A stretch of DNA of 7,933 nt from Gemmatimonadota bacterium (GCA_028875335.1 JAPPEF010000304.1:1-7933); one strand, 5' to 3'. Positions 1-7,697 are shown, numbered from the stretch's first letter. Numbers and translations are program-made. Notes: a model not told the origin generated them from the letters alone.

Positions 1-491
1 GCTTGCGCCTTTCAGCACCGGTCTTTCTCAACGGCACCACATTGCGCCTGTTCGTCCGCCATGCAGCAAGCGCCGACGCCGAGGAGGCATGGCAGGCCGT
101 TGAAGCGGGCAACGCCGACGAAAGCGTCGCCAGCAACACGCTCGCAATCAGCGTCCCCATCGATAGCGACCTCGTCCATGGCCTCTCAGTCGGGCCCAAC
201 CCCTTTACCCCCAACGGCGACGGGATCAACGACGCGGCTGAAATCTCGCTGGATATCTTCAAGCTCACTTCCAGCCGTCGCCTCCAAGTGCGAATTTACA
301 CGCTCGATGGGCGACAGGTTTGGCAGCGCGAAGAGATGGTGCTGAGCGGTCGCACCACCGTGCGTTGGGATGGCGTCGATGACCACGGCCGTCAAGCGCC
401 GCCTGGGCTGTATCTGTGCCAAGTCCAACTCGACGCCGACGCCACAGGGCAGCCGACGACCCAAGCGCGGATTATTGCCGTGGCCTACTAG
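1..491 (+). CDS. Exported protein, 3' part only, with CHU_C/FlgD-Ig-like C-terminal tail domain
   Basis: The gene enters from the left edge (first full codon at base 3) and ends with TAG at 489-491, so its start and most of its domains are missing. The visible 162 residues hold two parts. Residues 1 to about 45 align without gaps over 20 residues to the segment before the tail of the minus-strand gene at 5596-7686 (shared R, V, T and R positions, then a shared Q-[AV]-[VI]-x-x-G-N). Residues about 58-162 form the tail: GPNPFTPNGDGIND at 64-77, a beta-rich stretch (RLQVRIYTLDGRQVW), W122-D-G-V-D-D-H-G, then PPGLY, ending in IIAVAY. NGDGIND is the hallmark of CHU_C-type C-terminal domains, and the WDG...PPGLY block resembles FlgD Ig-like domains. 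In related bacteria such tails direct or anchor secreted proteins at the surface; that role here is inferred. The protein was probably exported. What the missing N-terminal domains bind cannot be seen. Gene 2 follows after 70 nt with no clear terminator, so cotranscription is likely. Confidence 0.88.
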   Translation, partial: LRLSAPVFLNGTTLRLFVRHAASADAEEAWQAVEAGNADESVASNTLAISVPIDSDLVHGLSVGPNPFTPNGDGINDAAEISLDIFKLTSSRRLQVRIYTLDGRQVWQREEMVLSGRTTVRWDGVDDHGRQAPPGLYLCQVQLDADATGQPTTQARIIAVAY

Positions 492-547
492 TTATTGCTG
501 GAACGCCTGGGGCCGATTATCATTGACGCACCATGTACATCTACTGA

Positions 548-552
548 GGAGG
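548..552 (+). promoter_or_regulatory. Ribosome binding site fixing the GTG start of the barrel-like protein
   Basis: GGAGG lies within GAGGAGGG (546-553), nine bases before GTG at 562. It decides the start. The reading frame stays open upstream to an ATG at 370, but that would overlap the end of gene 1 and bury the signal peptide 64 residues inside the protein. Confidence 0.85.
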
Positions 553-561
553 GATTGCAAG

Positions 562-3225
562 GTGAACCGGAGATGGATATTCTGGACGGCAATAGCCATT
601 CTGTGGCTAGGGAGCGCTGCTGCCGAAGCCCAGGAATACGGCGCTCGTACCGGCACGGTCAAAAGGGGTGGGGTGGTTTCCTTTGAGCCACAGGGGCCCG
701 GCGTCCTGTTTGGTGCCCTCGATCCAGCCAAGCGCAGGTGGTACGTGCCGCAGGAGCTTTTTAACGAATACCAGTGGCGGCAGTGGGAATACTCCAACTA
801 CGCCCGCGATCACTACCAGCGCTACGTCAGCGCCATCCGCGAGGGCGATTACTACTACGACCTCTACGGCAACCTCATTACCCGGGGCTGGCTGATTTTC
901 AACAACTCGCAGACCCAGCCGCGGCAGTTTGGCTCTTCCGTGCTGAAGTCTGGAAAGTTCGAGGGATGGTTTAGCGGCTTGGTCATCTCGGCCGACTCCA
1001 AGGGCCAGCACCACTATGCCCTGACGGCCGGCACCAAAATTCGCTCGACTCTGACGCCGATGACCTTCTCCAAGCCGCGCTGGGATGGCATTCAATTCGA
1101 CTACGCAGCCGACAAATACCAAGGCACCCTGATCTACTCCCGCATCAGCCGCCCCGGTGGCGCATCAACCAACGATCAAGAGAGTTTGGTCTCCAACGCC
1201 ACCTCCATGTTCGGCAGCCGCACCACCGTGCAGGTGGGCGATTTCGCCACCATAGGGCTGACCATGGTCAACGCCCATCAGTCCAACACCCTCATCGATG
1301 GCTTTACCGGCAACCCCTTCACCGGCGAGCTTACAGTCGATCAGAACCAGACCGTCTCGATCATCGAGATCGTCTTGCGCGACGACAGCCCCGAGGACGG
1401 CGTCGGCGGCGCGGCCTTCTTCAGCGCCGGTTCGGACATCATCATCACCTATCTCGACGGCACGCAAGACAACGGCAAGGCCATTCGCTTTGAGCCGATC
1501 ATCGAGGGCGGCCTCGTGGGAGAGGGCTTTCTCTCGGCCGATGGCGTCGAGGAGATCCGCCTGCGCTACGACTTTGACAGCCCGGCCTTTGTCAACCGCG
1601 CCTCGGGCACCAAAGAAGAAATCAAAAAGGTCGAGTTCCGCCTCGTGCTAGGCAATGACTATCAGGTCTGGGTCACCTCCGATAGCCAGCTCAACTTCAG
1701 CGGCGAATCCGTACTCTTGCTAGTCGCCCAAGCCGAGGGCAACGTCCAAGACAACACCAACTTGCAGATCGTCAGTTTCGACTATGGCCTGCCGACCTCC
1801 ACCCAGATCTGGGGAGGAACTCTAGAGCTGCAACGGGTCCTCGGCTTCGACTTCTACGGCGAATACGACTTCAGCTACAATTACACCAAGTATCCCAATG
1901 TCGTAGCCAAAACCCACACCACCTTCTCGGGCATCCGCGGCGACCGCGCCGCGGCCGCGTGGATGATGAACCTCTCGCGGGTCGCGTTTCCCTTCTTCTT
2001 CTTTGGCGAGGCATACAGCATGGATCCTCGCTACTCCACCCGCACGTTTACCGCCCAAGGCGATGGCTTTATCGACTACGAGGACGAACGCATCCACGTC
2101 GTCGAACTAGTCGAGGACAACGACGACCAAGACGAATTTCCCGACACCGTGCGCAAAGACTGGCAGGTCGGCGATCCGAGCGTCTTCCCCGGCTGGGATG
2201 AGAACAACGACTTTATCTCGGATTTCAACCAGAACGACAACCGCTTCTTGAGCAACCTCATCCCAGACTACGAGGAGCCGTTCCTGCGCCACAATGTCGA
2301 TCGGCCCGAATTCCTCTTCGGCATCGACCTGAACAACAACTTGTGGGTCGATCGCTTTGAAAACGACGAGTTGCCCGACTACCCCTACAAGAAAGATCAC
2401 CGAGGGTACAATGCCTACGGCGGCGTCCACTTCACCCCAGAGTTGCGGCTGATGGTCGGCGTCTTGCGCGAGGGCCTCATTTCTTCCAACCAGAAAAACC
2501 ACGCTAATTACGTCTTGCTGACCCTCGACCGCGACACCCCCTCTTGGGGCCGCTTCCGCGTCTTCGAGATGCTCAAATCCACCACCGACGACATTCCCGA
2601 CGACCTCTTGCAGTGGCTGCCCAACGCCAATATCCGCACCGGCGAACCGACCAAAGTCGAGGATCCCCTCATCGCTCGCGACGCCTGGATCAACAGCCTG
2701 TGGATCGGCCACGACTACAAGCTGGGCGGCCTGCTGACGGCCAATTACCTCAAATACGACCTGTACCACCAGCGGCTCAGCGAGAACGAGCGCGCACTGT
2801 CGGGTCTGCGCGCGCGCGACTTTTTCTTTGGCCTAATCAACAAAATCAGCTACCGCTTCGACTTTGGGCACCTGTGGCTGGAGCCGCGCTGGAAAAGCGA
2901 GTACCGCCGCCAGAGCCGCGACCTGATTTCGGCCGACGAGCGCACTGAACTGGCCGAAATCGGTGGCTTTGTCCTCGGCTTTCCCCTGCTCAGCCACACA
3001 ACCCTGCTGAGCGGGCTGGAGATGACCTTCCTCAACGACATGAAGCGCGACTCCAACGACTTCAACGGCCTAGTCTGGGCCTTGCAGTTGTCCAATATCT
3101 CCGATTATCTCGGCTACAAGGTCACGACCCATGCGGGTATGAAAATCGACCGCCGCCAGCCCCGGGGCGAGGACGCGGTGATTATCAATCAGATCTTTAT
3201 TTCGATCTACGCGGGCTTGCAGTAG
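562..3225 (+). CDS. Putative outer-membrane beta-barrel-like protein with Asp-rich EF-hand-like loops
   Basis: I do not recognise a named family. From GTG 562 the product is 887 residues. Residues 1-23 form a clear signal peptide: N-R-R, a hydrophobic core (WIFWTAIAILWLG), then AEA before QEY, with no lipobox Cys. The rest is rich in Tyr, Phe, Trp and alternating hydrophobic/polar stretches, as in outer-membrane barrels (for example about 485-500, 605-660 and 700-887), with no internal transmembrane helix. Residues about 300-460 look like soluble beta-structure. Residues 500-605 are strongly acidic. They include D546-x-N548-x-D550-x-x-x-D554 and D589-x-N591-x-N593-x-x-V-D597-x-x-E600, which match the spacing of calcium-binding EF-hand loops except for the usual Gly at position 6. 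A run PFFFFGE at 477-483 precedes this section. The C-terminus (ISIYAGLQ) lacks the classical terminal Phe of many barrels, so the barrel call is moderate. Alternative: a large periplasmic or surface beta-protein. It lies downstream of an exported tail-domain protein and may be its outer-membrane partner, which is inference. Confidence 0.8.
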   Translation: MNRRWIFWTAIAILWLGSAAAEAQEYGARTGTVKRGGVVSFEPQGPGVLFGALDPAKRRWYVPQELFNEYQWRQWEYSNYARDHYQRYVSAIREGDYYYDLYGNLITRGWLIFNNSQTQPRQFGSSVLKSGKFEGWFSGLVISADSKGQHHYALTAGTKIRSTLTPMTFSKPRWDGIQFDYAADKYQGTLIYSRISRPGGASTNDQESLVSNATSMFGSRTTVQVGDFATIGLTMVNAHQSNTLIDGFTGNPFTGELTVDQNQTVSIIEIVLRDDSPEDGVGGAAFFSAGSDIIITYLDGTQDNGKAIRFEPIIEGGLVGEGFLSADGVEEIRLRYDFDSPAFVNRASGTKEEIKKVEFRLVLGNDYQVWVTSDSQLNFSGESVLLLVAQAEGNVQDNTNLQIVSFDYGLPTSTQIWGGTLELQRVLGFDFYGEYDFSYNYTKYPNVVAKTHTTFSGIRGDRAAAAWMMNLSRVAFPFFFFGEAYSMDPRYSTRTFTAQGDGFIDYEDERIHVVELVEDNDDQDEFPDTVRKDWQVGDPSVFPGWDENNDFISDFNQNDNRFLSNLIPDYEEPFLRHNVDRPEFLFGIDLNNNLWVDRFENDELPDYPYKKDHRGYNAYGGVHFTPELRLMVGVLREGLISSNQKNHANYVLLTLDRDTPSWGRFRVFEMLKSTTDDIPDDLLQWLPNANIRTGEPTKVEDPLIARDAWINSLWIGHDYKLGGLLTANYLKYDLYHQRLSENERALSGLRARDFFFGLINKISYRFDFGHLWLEPRWKSEYRRQSRDLISADERTELAEIGGFVLGFPLLSHTTLLSGLEMTFLNDMKRDSNDFNGLVWALQLSNISDYLGYKVTTHAGMKIDRRQPRGEDAVIINQIFISIYAGLQ

Positions 3226-3250
3226 GGGGCGGTTTGAAACCGCCCCCTAC
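3222..3250. repeat. 29-bp perfect palindrome overlapping a stop codon
   Basis: The 14-base arm GTAGGGGGCGGTTT (3222-3235) and its exact reverse complement (3237-3250) flank a single G. The TAG stop of the barrel-like gene (3223-3225) lies inside the left arm. As RNA it would form a very stable G+C-rich hairpin with a TTTGAAA loop. No T-run follows on either strand, so it is not a textbook intrinsic terminator. It may still act as an mRNA 3'-end stabiliser or attenuator between this gene and the next. From memory, similar GTAGGGGCGG...CCGCCCCTAC palindromes are scattered between genes in several uncultured bacterial lineages, so a dispersed REP-like element is an equally good reading. Confidence 0.7.
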
Positions 3251-3280
3251 CTGGATGCGTAACAGTAGTTATGAATGATG

Positions 3281-3286
3281 TAGAAT
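3281..3286 (+). promoter_or_regulatory. Possible -10 box of a leaderless promoter for the glycosyltransferase gene
   Basis: TAGAAT sits at -12 to -7 relative to the ATG at 3293, the geometry expected of a leaderless transcript starting at or next to the A of ATG. No Shine-Dalgarno sequence precedes this ATG, which fits. No convincing -35 box is visible about 17 bases upstream (CGTAAC at 3258-3263), so the call is weak. Confidence 0.3.
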
Positions 3287-3292
3287 TGCTAC

Positions 3293-5503
3293 ATGGCTAG
3301 ACGCTGGATGTTAATGGGGGTGGCCGTCTTTGCGCTCGCCCTCTCAGCGCGCCTGTACTACCTCCACGAAATACGCGCCAGCCCGCTTTTCACCGCGCCC
3401 GTCGTCGATGCCCGCACCTATGCCGAGGAAGCTCGCTACTTCAGCGACGTCTCCTTTGCGGGTCGGCCCGCGCCCTTCTGGCAACCGCCGCTCTACCCCG
3501 TGCTCCTCGGCGTCCTCTTTGCCCTTGCCGGGGACGACCTCTACCTGCCGCGACTCATCCAAGCCGTCATCGGCGCACTCGTCTGCGTTCTCATCTGCCT
3601 GTTGGGGTACCGGGTCTTTGGCGCGGGGATTGGACTCGGCGCGGGTTTTGCCGCGGCGTTGTACGGTCCCCTCATCTACTTTGGTGGCGAATTGCTGCCA
3701 ACCCTGCTGGCCTGCTGCTTCAACTTGCTCGTGCTGCTGCTCGTAATCGGCGAAGGCGGTTGGGCGCGCTGGCTAGCCGCCGGTGTGCTGCTGGGCCTGT
3801 CCGCGCTCGCCGTGGCCAACGTGCTGCTCTTTGCGCCCGTGCTGTTGGGCTATCTCTACTGGCGACAGCGGCTGCTGCGCCCGGCAGCTTTTCTGCTCTT
3901 GGGCTGCACGCTGGTCATCGCGCCGGTCGCGTACCGCAACTGGGCGGTTGGCGGCGATCTAGTGCTCATCTCGCACAACGCAGGCATCAACTTTTACATC
4001 GGCAACAACGCCGACTACGAGCAAACGACCCACATCCGCCCAGGACGGGATTGGGTCGAGTTGGTGGAAATGCCCGAGCGCCGCGCCGGCATTGAGCAGC
4101 CCTCGGCCAAGTCGCGCTATTTTTTTGCCCAATCTTGGCAATACATAACCTCCGAGCCGCTCGATTTCTTGAGCTTGCTGGCCTACAAGGGCTACCTATT
4201 TCTGCGCGGCGACGAAATCCCGCGCAACCGCGACCTCTACTTCGCCCGCAACGACTCCTCACTTTTGTCGATCCTGCTGTGGAAAAAGGGGCTGGCGTTT
4301 CCCTTTGGTTTGATCGCCCCGCTGGCGCTCTTGGGACTTTTCGCCTTTCTGCGCCCCCCCGAACCTCCTGAGGGGCGCTTGCTAGCGCTCTTCGTGGCCT
4401 GCTATGCGCTTTCCGTGGTCCTGTTTTTCGTCACCGGGCGCTATCGCCTACCGACCGTGCCCGTGCTGTTGCTGTTTGCGGCTTATGGGGTGCGCGTCTT
4501 GTGGCACCGGCCTTGGCCCGCGCTCGCCGCCGTTGCTGCACTCTTGATCTTTTGCAATGTGGCCACGGGCGCGATGGACCGAGAGGGCAATGCCCACGAG
4601 CACTACTATCTCGGCTACGCGTACGAAGAACGGGACATGCCGGCCCACGCCGCTCGCCACTACCGCCGCGCCATTGACCGCGACCCTACCTTCGCCGAAC
4701 CACTCCTCGCGCTCGCGGCGCTCCACGGCGAGGCCGAGCGCTACGGCAAGGCCATCGACCTCTATCGACACTACCTTAAAACGCAGCCTAACGACGTGGA
4801 CGTGCGCTTTCTCCTTGGCCACACCGCACTACTCGCTCGGCGCTACGACGAGGCCGCAGCCGCGTACTCCAAGGTCGCAGCGGCGCGGCCCAATTGGGCG
4901 GCCGCGCACGGCGGCCTCGGCTATGCCCTCCTAATGACGGACCAACCCCAGCGCGCCACCCGAGCTTATAGCCGCACGCTCGAACTGAACCCAGACTCGA
5001 CGCTGGTGCGCTATCAACTGGCCCGCCTGTACGCGGCGCAGGGACAGAACCGCGAGGCCATCGCCGAGTTTGAGCAGCTAATGCAGCGCGAACCGCACGT
5101 GCCCGAGTACCCAGCCCGCCTCGCCGACTTGCTCATCCAACTCGAACAAGGGACGGGCATGGCCCTCGGGCAGACAGACCAACTAGCGGAGGCCGAAAAG
5201 CTCTTGCGCCACGCCAGCGCGCTCGATTCCAAGGCCGCGCATCCCCACTGGAGCTTGGGTATGCTCTATGCCCGCCAAGGGCGCTATGCAGAAGCCGTGC
5301 CCCTGTTTGAGCATTTGCTCCAGATCGCTCCACGCGACTACCAAGCCCATCTGTTCCTTGGGCACCTCTACCAACGCACCGGACGCCAAGCCGACGCGGA
5401 CGCCCAATTCGCGGCCTTTAGCCGCAACCAGCGCGCCCATTGCATAGAAAAGGTGGCGCGGCGGGAAATGGAAGCCCAGATCGAACAAATTTTCGGTGGT
5501 TGA
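3293..5503 (+). CDS. GT-C (family 39-like) membrane glycosyltransferase fused to eight TPR repeats
   Basis: 736 residues. Residues 1-430 are a multi-pass membrane enzyme of the ArnT/PMT-like GT-C fold, which moves a sugar from a polyprenyl-phosphate donor to an acceptor outside the cytoplasm. Support: transmembrane helix 1 at about 6-24, then a periplasmic loop with D39-A-R-T-Y43 (the position of the catalytic Asp in GT39-type enzymes), the family block FWQPPLYP at 62-69, many hydrophobic helices, and G382-R-Y-R-L-P387 before one of the last helices. Residues 434-716 are eight tandem TPR units, seven of exactly 34 residues (434, 468, 502, 536, 570, 649 and 683). The sixth (604-648) carries about 11 extra residues (near GTGMALGQTDQ). 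A 20-residue charged tail follows. The TPR part should lie on the periplasmic side if the helix count is even, but this is not settled. An in-frame TAG at 3281 leaves ATG 3293 as the first possible start; no Shine-Dalgarno is seen. Substrate and acceptor are unknown. The exported neighbours make protein or envelope glycosylation plausible. Confidence 0.88.
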   Translation: MARRWMLMGVAVFALALSARLYYLHEIRASPLFTAPVVDARTYAEEARYFSDVSFAGRPAPFWQPPLYPVLLGVLFALAGDDLYLPRLIQAVIGALVCVLICLLGYRVFGAGIGLGAGFAAALYGPLIYFGGELLPTLLACCFNLLVLLLVIGEGGWARWLAAGVLLGLSALAVANVLLFAPVLLGYLYWRQRLLRPAAFLLLGCTLVIAPVAYRNWAVGGDLVLISHNAGINFYIGNNADYEQTTHIRPGRDWVELVEMPERRAGIEQPSAKSRYFFAQSWQYITSEPLDFLSLLAYKGYLFLRGDEIPRNRDLYFARNDSSLLSILLWKKGLAFPFGLIAPLALLGLFAFLRPPEPPEGRLLALFVACYALSVVLFFVTGRYRLPTVPVLLLFAAYGVRVLWHRPWPALAAVAALLIFCNVATGAMDREGNAHEHYYLGYAYEERDMPAHAARHYRRAIDRDPTFAEPLLALAALHGEAERYGKAIDLYRHYLKTQPNDVDVRFLLGHTALLARRYDEAAAAYSKVAAARPNWAAAHGGLGYALLMTDQPQRATRAYSRTLELNPDSTLVRYQLARLYAAQGQNREAIAEFEQLMQREPHVPEYPARLADLLIQLEQGTGMALGQTDQLAEAEKLLRHASALDSKAAHPHWSLGMLYARQGRYAEAVPLFEHLLQIAPRDYQAHLFLGHLYQRTGRQADADAQFAAFSRNQRAHCIEKVARREMEAQIEQIFGG

Positions 5504-5595
5504 TCCAGCGACTTATCTATGCACATCGCGAGCCGCTGGGCCGTTTTCGGGCATGCGCTGCTCGCCGTGCAAAATCGGTTGGAGAGATTGGTGCG
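5504..5595. other. Convergent intergenic gap with imperfect inverted repeat
   Basis: These 92 bases separate the ends of two converging genes. GCAC (5521-5524) and GCGAGC (5528-5533) can pair with GCTCGC (5560-5565) and GTGC (5567-5570), with an asymmetric bulge and a long inner loop. There is no T-run on either side. It may help end transcription in both directions, but the support is weak. No gene is seen here. Confidence 0.25.
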
Positions 5596-7686
5596 TTAGT
5601 ACGCGACAGCTACGACGCGGCTCTGCTCGGCGTCACCCGAATCCCCGGAGACAAAGACACGAGCCACGTACAGGCCCGGGGGAACTAGCTGGCCTTGGTC
5701 GTCGCGGCCGTTCCACACCTTGTCTGTGTAGCGGCCATTTGCCTCTTCACCGGCGAAGAGGACGCGCACGCGCTGACCGCTCAAGTCGTAGAGCGCGACT
5801 TCGACCGGCCGCGGAGTGCTCAGCGCCAGCAGGTTGTAGTAGATGATCGCCTCGTCGTTGATGCCGTCGCCATTGGGAGTAAAGGGGTTGGGCCCAGCCT
5901 CCACTTCGCCCAAGAGCTGTCCTTCGGCCAATACGGATGGGCTGAGTACTGTGGTACCGGAAAAGGCGTCCTCATCGCCTTCGCCCAAAAAAGCCACATT
6001 GCCTGGGTCGATGACTTGGGCGGCACCCGGCTCGGTCGTGAGCCGCGCCGCCGCGGTGAAATTGGTACTGTACGTCAGCACATTGGTTTGGAAACGGATG
6101 TGCACCTGAGTCTGGTCGTCGGTCACCACGGGGAAGCGCACGGCAAAGCGGTCGTCGGCAACCTCGGCAATGGCGAACTCCCCGCTGGCCGCGTCGAGGC
6201 TGTCGAATTGGTGCTCGGCCACGACCGCGCCTGCACCATCAATAATCTGCACCGCGTCGATGCTCGACACTCGCGCTGGCGTGTCGATCTCAATGGTGTC
6301 GAAGCCGCGCAGGCCGTCCGTGCCCATAGCAGCGCGCATGGCAAAGGTAAAGGGCACTTCCTCAGACACCTGTACCTCGCGCGGAAAAACCTCGCCTACC
6401 AAGGCGTCGGCAAACGGCGGCGTCAACAAGTCGAAGCTCAGCGACTTGATCACTCGCGCGGCCTCTAGGTCACTGCTATTAAAAACCACCTCAAACTGCA
6501 TGTAGCGGCGCGGGCTGGGCGAGACAATGGGCCGGCCCGGGCCATTGGCCGCGTCCGCCGGATAAGGCGTGCTAAAGGGACTCCAGTTGATCAGGTCGTC
6601 GGTCACGGCCCCGGCCATCCACTCGCGGCCTGCGGCATCGGTAATGGGCGTCTGACCCGCCTTTTGGGGAAATTTCCGATACTCGGCTAGGCCCATTTCT
6701 TCCCCGGGATTTTCCAGCGAAAAAGGAATGTCCTCGGCGTCTTGCTTGCCGCGCAACCGGCGGGTGTACACAAAAGGCGACGTGTCCGTGCCCGTGCGCG
6801 TACGGATCTGCGCGCTGGAAAAACGCGGATCGCCCAACACCTCTTCCACCCAGCGCAAGGTGCCCCACACGGCTGGTTGCCCAGCGTCGAAAATGTCCGA
6901 TACGTACTGGGCCCGCGAGAGGAAGCCCTTGCCGAAAACCTCGATCTCATCGATCTCAAAATCTACCGGCGAAGTCGCCCGCAAGCGCAGGTGCTGAACG
7001 TAGCGCGGCGGGTCGAGCGGCACGTCGATAACCGCGACTTGGTTGTCGGTCTCGGCGATCAGCGGCCTCCAGATAGGCGTGTCCTCGCTGGTCAGGTTCA
7101 GGCCGTCGTTGGTAAAAAGCTCATACGCCCGCAGGTAGTCGTTTTGGAAGGGAGTCGAGGGCGAGGGCACAACTGTGTTGCGCGGATAGATGCGGATGCG
7201 CTCCACCCCGAAGCGCGCCCCTAAATTGAGCAGCACTAGGATGCCGAGGGAATTCTGATTCTTGCGCTCAAAGGCCAACAATTCGCCGCCCGGATCGTCC
7301 GAGAGCAGTTCCTTTAGCATCATCTCCAAGTCGAGCGGCTTGAACGTGCCGCTGAAGTCGAAGACATTGGGCGAATCTATATCGCCGCCGCGTTCGATAG
7401 TGCCGACGGCCACGTTCACCCCCTCAGCAATGCGCAGGGGCAGGATGCTGTGGGGAAAGTCATCGCGGGCGAATTCGATTAAATCGCCAGGCGCGTTGCC
7501 CTCCAGCAGGTCGTTGGGGTCTAAGGGCGAGCGGTGTTCAGCGTCAATGGTGGTCACGACTGCGTCGCCTTCACCCTGCCAGTCCAAGTCGCCACCCTCC
7601 CCAATCGAAACCGCGTCGAGAGCCAAACTTCCGCTCGGCAGCCAGAGCACTAAGACAAGGCCGGCCGCGGCATAATGCGCTTTCAT
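5596..7686 (-). CDS. Exported multidomain protein with discoidin-like region and CHU_C/FlgD-Ig-like tail
   Basis: 696 residues from the ATG at 7684-7686. This start is chosen because GGAGG lies six bases before it; the in-frame ATGs further upstream (to 7713) have poor spacing or no ribosome binding site. Signal peptide 1-22: MKAHY, hydrophobic core, SLA before LDA. Domains: about 24-130, a family N-terminal region (GEGGDLDW at 29-36); about 135-253, a beta-region ending in YVQHLRLRATSPVDFEIDEI, typical of discoidin (F5/8 type C)-like carbohydrate-binding folds; about 269-421, a second beta-domain with RYMQFEVVF near its end; about 427-560, an Ig- or cohesin-like region; about 590-696, the tail with GPNPFTPNGDGIND at 598-611, VWNGRDDQG and PPGLY, ending VVAVAY. 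No catalytic motif is visible, so a binding or structural surface protein is the best guess. It is a paralogue of the truncated gene at 1-491, on the opposite strand. It converges with the glycosyltransferase gene and diverges from the next gene. Ligand unknown. Confidence 0.9.
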   Translation of the reverse strand: MKAHYAAAGLVLVLWLPSGSLALDAVSIGEGGDLDWQGEGDAVVTTIDAEHRSPLDPNDLLEGNAPGDLIEFARDDFPHSILPLRIAEGVNVAVGTIERGGDIDSPNVFDFSGTFKPLDLEMMLKELLSDDPGGELLAFERKNQNSLGILVLLNLGARFGVERIRIYPRNTVVPSPSTPFQNDYLRAYELFTNDGLNLTSEDTPIWRPLIAETDNQVAVIDVPLDPPRYVQHLRLRATSPVDFEIDEIEVFGKGFLSRAQYVSDIFDAGQPAVWGTLRWVEEVLGDPRFSSAQIRTRTGTDTSPFVYTRRLRGKQDAEDIPFSLENPGEEMGLAEYRKFPQKAGQTPITDAAGREWMAGAVTDDLINWSPFSTPYPADAANGPGRPIVSPSPRRYMQFEVVFNSSDLEAARVIKSLSFDLLTPPFADALVGEVFPREVQVSEEVPFTFAMRAAMGTDGLRGFDTIEIDTPARVSSIDAVQIIDGAGAVVAEHQFDSLDAASGEFAIAEVADDRFAVRFPVVTDDQTQVHIRFQTNVLTYSTNFTAAARLTTEPGAAQVIDPGNVAFLGEGDEDAFSGTTVLSPSVLAEGQLLGEVEAGPNPFTPNGDGINDEAIIYYNLLALSTPRPVEVALYDLSGQRVRVLFAGEEANGRYTDKVWNGRDDQGQLVPPGLYVARVFVSGDSGDAEQSRVVAVAY

Positions 7687-7692
7687 GTCCAT

Positions 7693-7697
7693 CCTCC
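7693..7697 (-). promoter_or_regulatory. Ribosome binding site deciding the start of the discoidin-like protein
   Basis: CCTCC on the plus strand is GGAGG on the minus strand, six bases before the ATG at 7684-7686. An ATG immediately next to it (two codons earlier) has no spacing and cannot use it. Confidence 0.85.

Noticed and set aside
523..528. TTGACG as a -35 box before the barrel-like gene
   Set aside because: No -10-like hexamer is found 16-18 bases downstream; that position is occupied by the ribosome binding site.
370..561. Upstream extension of the barrel-like gene to the ATG at 370
   Set aside because: It would overlap the end of the first gene by about 120 bases, place the signal peptide in the middle of the protein, and ignore the strong GGAGG nine bases before GTG 562.
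2107..2769. 220-codon open frame on the minus strand inside the barrel-like gene
   Set aside because: It lies opposite a well-supported gene, its Val/Ala/Gly-rich and acidic composition is what the complement of GAC/GAG/CTC-rich coding DNA gives, and it has no recognisable domain.
5521..5570. Bidirectional intrinsic terminator in the convergent gap
   Set aside because: The stem is broken by an asymmetric bulge, the inner loop is long, and neither strand has a T-run, so I keep it only as a weak inverted repeat.
5695..6468. 257-codon plus-strand open frame opposite the discoidin-like protein
   Set aside because: It is a shadow of the true minus-strand gene in GC-rich DNA. Its translation shows no domain pattern, while the minus strand encodes a signal peptide, beta-domains and a conserved tail.
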